From the NCBI GenBank assembly GCA_023393165.1, contig JAEWMJ010000006.1, positions 124,001 to 188,000 on the forward strand: 64,000 nucleotides of DNA. The letters run 5' to 3'. The notes beneath the pieces were generated by a model. That model was not told the origin of the DNA and ran no database searches. It saw nothing but the letters and a program-made list of their open reading frames with translations. Positions 60,326-64,000 of this stretch are shown here, in pieces. Position 1 is the first letter of the stretch. Each line of letters begins with the position of its first letter. A program made the translations under genes and the position numbers. Source of the stretch: Bacillota bacterium (lineage in GTDB: Bacteria > Bacillota > Clostridia > Christensenellales > Christensenellaceae).

Positions 60326-61218
60326 GGTATGCAATGGACGGCCATATCAAACCAAGAGAAGCGATGTACTACGAAAAAAGGGAAGACGGCGCTGTGCAGT
60401 GCCATTTATGCCCTCACGATTGCATCATTGCTCCAGGGAAAAAAGGCTTTTGCGGTGTGCGCAAAAATGCGGACGGTATGTTAAAAACGCTTAACTACGG
60501 ACTTGTATCCTCACTTGCGCTGGATCCAATCGAAAAAAAGCCGCTTCGGAGGTTTTATCCTGGCAGTATGATCCTTTCCGCCGGTTCCGTAGGCTGCAAC
60601 CTGGCATGTCCCTTTTGCCAGAACCACACAATCGCGCGTGCGGAGCCGGAAGAAGTTCAGACAACATTTATGCCTTCCGAAGATCTTGTAGAGCATGCAA
60701 GCGCGTTGCAGGTGCGTGGAAATATAGGAATCGCTTATACTTACAACGAGCCGTCCATCTGGTATGAGTATGTTCTGGAAACCGCGAGGCTGGCGCGGGG
60801 GCGGGGACTGAAAAATGTACTTGTGACAAACGGATATATTTCAAAGGAACCTTTGGAAGAACTGCTTCCCTTTGTGGATGCTATGAACATTGATTTAAAG
60901 GCTTTTGATGGGCCGTTTTATAAAAATATTGTAAAAGCCGGTCTTGCCGAGGTAAAAGAGACAATCGCTTTGGCGGCGAAAAGCTGCCATGTTGAAGTGA
61001 CGACGCTCGTAATACCGTCGCTCAATGATTCCATAGAGCAGACTAAGAAGATGGCAAGGTGGCTGTCCTGTATTTCGCCGGATATGCCGCTTCATTTATC
61101 CAGGTTTTTTCCAAAGTATCAGATGCAGGACAAACAACCGACCCCCAGGCATACGCTGAACGAACTCGCCTTTGCCGCACGCGAGTATTTAAACAACGTA
61201 TATATCGGAAACGTTTGA
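60322..61218 (+). CDS. amrS: AmmeMemoRadiSam system radical SAM enzyme
   Basis: A 298-residue radical SAM protein. The iron-sulfur motif is VGCNLACPFC (Cys92, Cys96, Cys99), preceded by an N-terminal Cys set CHLCPHDCIIAPGKKGFCGVR as in pyruvate-formate-lyase-activating-type enzymes. YNEPSIWYEYVLETARLARG, NIDLKAFDGPFYKNI and TTLVIPSLNDS are family motifs. It is translationally coupled to the LigB-AMMECR1 fusion (ATGA overlap), so the two are functionally linked. Its substrate in this system is not known. Confidence 0.9.
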   Translation: MRYAMDGHIKPREAMYYEKREDGAVQCHLCPHDCIIAPGKKGFCGVRKNADGMLKTLNYGLVSSLALDPIEKKPLRRFYPGSMILSAGSVGCNLACPFCQNHTIARAEPEEVQTTFMPSEDLVEHASALQVRGNIGIAYTYNEPSIWYEYVLETARLARGRGLKNVLVTNGYISKEPLEELLPFVDAMNIDLKAFDGPFYKNIVKAGLAEVKETIALAAKSCHVEVTTLVIPSLNDSIEQTKKMARWLSCISPDMPLHLSRFFPKYQMQDKQPTPRHTLNELAFAAREYLNNVYIGNV

Positions 61219-61343
61219 ATAGGCTGAATAAATTTTATACCGGGAAGCTATTGTCTGTCTGCAATGACGAATCTCAATAGTTAAAGAAAAATGTTTCCTT
61301 GAGATAATGACCTTTTTTTAAGATTCAATTTAGAAGGTTTAAT

Positions 61344-62270
61344 ATGGATTCGGAACAGTTAAGCTTTTTTGCAGATAACGGAAAGAATAACAAACCTCCC
61401 AAAAAAGAAAAAATAAAAACAGTTATATCAGTTTCAAGAAGAACTGATATTCCCGCGTTTTATTATAAGTGGCTTCAGGATGCATTGAAGAGGCAAGAAA
61501 TTGAAATCGCAAACCCTATGTTTCCGGCAAAAAAGTATATAGTTGACTTAAGGCCGGAAAAGGTTCATTCTATTGTTCTGTGGAGTAAAGATTTCAGCAA
61601 TGTAGCTAAAGATCCGGGGCTTCTGACCTATTACAATTTATACTTTCAATATACAATAAATAATTACAGCAGATTGCTTGAGCCAAATGTACCAGAGTAT
61701 AATAGCAGTATAAAAACTTTGGAACTTTTGTTGAAAAAATACAAGCCCGAGCAGTTTAATATCAGATTTGATCCCATTATTATAAGCAGTCAGTGCGAAC
61801 CCATGCCGGCGCCTCAAGACCCGATAAAAGAAAGGCTTAATATCTTTAAACAATTATGCGGTGATATTAAATCCCTGGGATTGGATAGATGCAAGGTGAC
61901 AACCTCGTATATTTCATTTTACGGTCATGTTCTACAAAGAATGAGGCAAAGCGGTATAGAAATGCTTTATATGGATCAAGCGGAACAAATGGAGTTTTTT
62001 GAGGATATGGCCGACATTGCGGATAAATATAATATTAAACTGTATTCATGTGCAAGTCCTCTTATAGAAAAAGTCAAAGGCATCAGCCGGGGACATTGCA
62101 TTGACGGCAAATTACTTATTTCTTTATTCGGCGGGAGCGTATCATTGCAGAAAGATAAAGGCCAAAGGGCCGACTGCTGCTGTACATTAAGCAAGGATAT
62201 TGGATCATATTCAAATGGAGTCTCCGCAAAGGAGTGTTTGCATGGCTGCCGGTATTGTTATGTAAGGTGA
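61344..62270 (+). CDS. DUF1848 family protein
   Basis: A 308-residue protein of the DUF1848 family: VSRRTDIPAFYYKWLQDALK near residue 30, LRPEKVHSIVLWSKDFSN, FQYTINNY, and a C-terminal Cys-rich tail (CCCTLSKDIGSY; CLHGCRYCYVR), which could hold an iron-sulfur cluster. The family has a barrel related to radical SAM proteins but is uncharacterised. It lies 125 bases after amrS in the same direction, convergent with the lipoate genes; no clear operon link is seen. Confidence 0.85.
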   Translation: MDSEQLSFFADNGKNNKPPKKEKIKTVISVSRRTDIPAFYYKWLQDALKRQEIEIANPMFPAKKYIVDLRPEKVHSIVLWSKDFSNVAKDPGLLTYYNLYFQYTINNYSRLLEPNVPEYNSSIKTLELLLKKYKPEQFNIRFDPIIISSQCEPMPAPQDPIKERLNIFKQLCGDIKSLGLDRCKVTTSYISFYGHVLQRMRQSGIEMLYMDQAEQMEFFEDMADIADKYNIKLYSCASPLIEKVKGISRGHCIDGKLLISLFGGSVSLQKDKGQRADCCCTLSKDIGSYSNGVSAKECLHGCRYCYVR

Positions 62271-62383
62271 AATACAAATTAATTACTATTTTTCGTATCA
62301 CCGTAAGATGCTGCATGACCTGTTACATTTCATTTTGACAGGCAGCGACGGAATCATTTACACCTTGCATGTAATCTGTATAA

Positions 62384-63364
62384 TCATGATATGATGCAGC
62401 TTATGAGTTCGTCCAGGGTAATCAAATAAAAAGCTCCATACTTAAGAGAGTCCGTTAATGCAATACGGATGTCTTCTTTTCTGTATGGGCAGCCTGCCAA
62501 ATTATCTGTCAGGTTTTTTATATCACCGGAAAAGAAGAAATCGCCATAAAACCGGCAATCGGATATCCGCCCATTTTCCAGGTTAAGGCAAACCTCAAGC
62601 TTTCCTCCGGTTAGCTTTCTGCTCCTGGTGATCTGATAATCGGGCGATTTGCCGAAATTCCATTCCCAGTTCCTGAATATTTCATCGGCTATCTCTTCGA
62701 TCCTGCTTATATCCGCTGGGGTCAGATCATATCTGGAATCCTTGCCTGTCAGAATGCTTTTCAGCATGATATCTTTAAATTCAACCGGGTCCAGCTTTTT
62801 GTCCATATAATCAATGATGTTTGTAACCCTCTGACGAACGGACTGGATTCCTTTGGAAACGATTTTATCGTCAGAAACGGTAATACTGCGTACCAATTCG
62901 TCCAGGTCGGTATCATATAAAATGGAACCGTGGTGCAGTATCGAGTATCTGTCATGGTGCTGCGCGTTTCCCGAAAACTTTTTTCCATCAATCAAAAGGT
63001 CATTGCGGCCGCTTAAGGCAGCCTGTATACCCAGATTTTTCAATGCGTCGATCACAGGCGCCGTGAACTTTTTAAAACTGCTCTCGACATTGCCTTTTTT
63101 GCTGATAAAACTGAATTGCCAGCCGCCCTCATCGGTATAAATGGTTCCGCCGCCGCTTAATCGCCGTACGATTTGGATATTCTTTTCCCTTGCGTAGGGC
63201 TCGTTTATTTCAGCCGCGGTAATCTGATACCTTCCGATCATCAGGGTAGGACGTGTTCTCCAGAAGACAAGAACATCATCATCCAAAATTTTTTCTTTCA
63301 TAAAATAATATTCCAGGCCAAAGCTGAAAGCGGCATCCATGGAATTGTTTTCAATATAAATCAT
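62384..63364 (-). CDS. lplA: Lipoate-protein ligase
   Basis: A 326-residue lipoate ligase that activates lipoate with ATP and attaches it to lipoyl domains. RPTLMIGRYQITAAEIN, RRLSGGGTIYTDEGGWQFSF, SGRNDLLIDGKKFSGNAQHH and HGSILYDTDLDELV are the catalytic-domain motifs; the C-terminal ~80 residues match the accessory domain (WEWNFGKSPDYQITRSRKLTGG). ATG 63364 has AGGAGA upstream, 11 bases after the end of lipA. Having both scavenging (LplA) and synthesis (LipA) genes adjacent suggests a 2-oxoacid dehydrogenase or glycine cleavage system elsewhere in the genome. Confidence 0.92.
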   Translation of the reverse strand: MIYIENNSMDAAFSFGLEYYFMKEKILDDDVLVFWRTRPTLMIGRYQITAAEINEPYAREKNIQIVRRLSGGGTIYTDEGGWQFSFISKKGNVESSFKKFTAPVIDALKNLGIQAALSGRNDLLIDGKKFSGNAQHHDRYSILHHGSILYDTDLDELVRSITVSDDKIVSKGIQSVRQRVTNIIDYMDKKLDPVEFKDIMLKSILTGKDSRYDLTPADISRIEEIADEIFRNWEWNFGKSPDYQITRSRKLTGGKLEVCLNLENGRISDCRFYGDFFFSGDIKNLTDNLAGCPYRKEDIRIALTDSLKYGAFYLITLDELISCIIS

Positions 63365-63375
63365 TTGCAAATCTC

Positions 63376-64000
63376 CTATGGCAACCTGTTTTTTAGTTCA
63401 ACGTACGCGTCGCCGGCACCGTAAGAACTTCGGATCAGGGGACCGGAAGCCACATACAGAAAGCCCATTTCTTCGGCTTCTTTTTTATATGCCGCAAATT
63501 CGTCCGGGTGGATGTACGCTACAACCGGATGGTGCTGCCTGGATGGCGCCAGGTATTGGCCGATCGTCAGGATATCACATCCCGAGTTTTGCAGATCGCG
63601 TAGCACATTTAAAACCTCATCGTGCGTTTCTCCCAGGCCCAGCATGATCCCGGACTTGGTCATAATCCGGGGAGCGTTTTGTTTAACCGTCCGGATCAAA
63701 TTGAGGGACCGGATATAATCCGCCTGCGGCCGAACCTCGGGATAAAGGCGGGGAACAGTTTCAACGTTATGATTGATAATATCGGGTTTTGCATTGATAA
63801 TGGCTTGCAGCGCGTCTTCGCTGCCCTGAAGGTCGGGGATCAGAACTTCTATCACAGGAATGGGGCCGTCAGTTTTTTTGATCGCATCAATTACATGGGC
63901 AAAGTGGGATGCTCCGCCATCCGGCAGGTCGTCCCGCGTTACGGAGGTTACCACGACATGGCTGAGCCTGAGTTTTTTGACTGCGTGCGCGATGCGCTTC
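63376..64000 (-). CDS. lipA: Lipoyl synthase, N-terminus beyond the window
   Basis: The C-terminal ~208 residues of LipA, the radical SAM enzyme that inserts two sulfurs into octanoyl groups on lipoyl domains. Diagnostic segments are [70 protein letters not shown] and the C-terminal [11 protein letters not shown], whose Ser ligates the auxiliary cluster in this family. The radical SAM cysteine motif lies outside the window. The frame is open to the last base. It is the upstream gene of a lipA-lplA pair. Confidence 0.95.
   Translation of the reverse strand, partial: KRIAHAVKKLRLSHVVVTSVTRDDLPDGGASHFAHVIDAIKKTDGPIPVIEVLIPDLQGSEDALQAIINAKPDIINHNVETVPRLYPEVRPQADYIRSLNLIRTVKQNAPRIMTKSGIMLGLGETHDEVLNVLRDLQNSGCDILTIGQYLAPSRQHHPVVAYIHPDEFAAYKKEAEEMGFLYVASGPLIRSSYGAGDAYVELKNRLP

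Overview
The window looks like a chromosome segment from an anaerobic, endospore-forming member of the Clostridia (Bacillota). The evidence is a SspH-type spore protein gene at 23298-23477, a clostridial-type AdhE, strong AGGAGG ribosome binding sites with frequent GTG/TTG starts, lipoprotein sugar-binding proteins, YesM/YesN-type two-component regulators, a group II intron and an IS1182-like insertion sequence. I cannot name a species. No rRNA, tRNA, CRISPR or phage genes were seen.

Layout. 1-4.0 kb: the end of a pyridoxamine-kinase-like gene, an FMN-binding lipoprotein-like protein, a BlaI repressor with its operator but only a stub of its usual partner, and an EAL-GGDEF protein. 4.0-12.1 kb: a divergent beta-glucoside locus (LacI regulator and GPH symporter on the minus strand; PIG-L deacetylase, GH4 glycosidase, BadF-type kinase and GH3 beta-glucosidase on the plus strand) with two LacI-type operators between divergent promoters. 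12.1-13.1 kb: a gene remnant and a Nif11-like Cys-rich small protein. 13.1-23.2 kb: a ChvE/MmsA/MmsB monosaccharide importer followed by a sugar-sensing operon (unknown protein, membrane-anchored sugar-binding sensor, LytS/YesM kinase, YesN regulator, XylF-like lipoprotein). 23.3-25.3 kb: sspH and an intact IS1182-like element inserted in its terminator.

25.3-36.3 kb: a PucR-type regulator followed by what looks like a reductive pyrimidine (or hydantoin) degradation operon: class III aminotransferase, NMT1-type ABC importer, dihydropyrimidinase, a PreA-like reductase and an N-carbamoyl amidohydrolase. This is the most unusual part of the window. The importer's binding protein is circularly permuted. 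The PreA-like enzyme carries an N-terminal iron-sulfur domain joined directly to the FMN barrel, without FAD/NADPH domains, and its usual catalytic cysteine is missing. The operon leader carries tandem repeated hairpins.

36.5-44.0 kb: AdhE with a divergent LysR regulator, a small AraC-type protein, SEC-C methionine aminopeptidase, catalase and a FucU-type mutarotase. 44.4-54.2 kb: a LacI-regulated sugar operon (fucose/arabinose-isomerase-like protein, Rbs-type ABC importer, split transketolase, FGGY kinase), with three matching operators. 54.3-56.4 kb: an autoregulated YtrA-type GntR regulator with an ABC ATPase and permease. 56.7-58.7 kb: a group II intron with maturase. 58.9-64.0 kb: LigB-AMMECR1 fusion plus AmrS radical SAM enzyme, a DUF1848 protein, and minus-strand lipoate ligase and lipoyl synthase (cut by the window edge).
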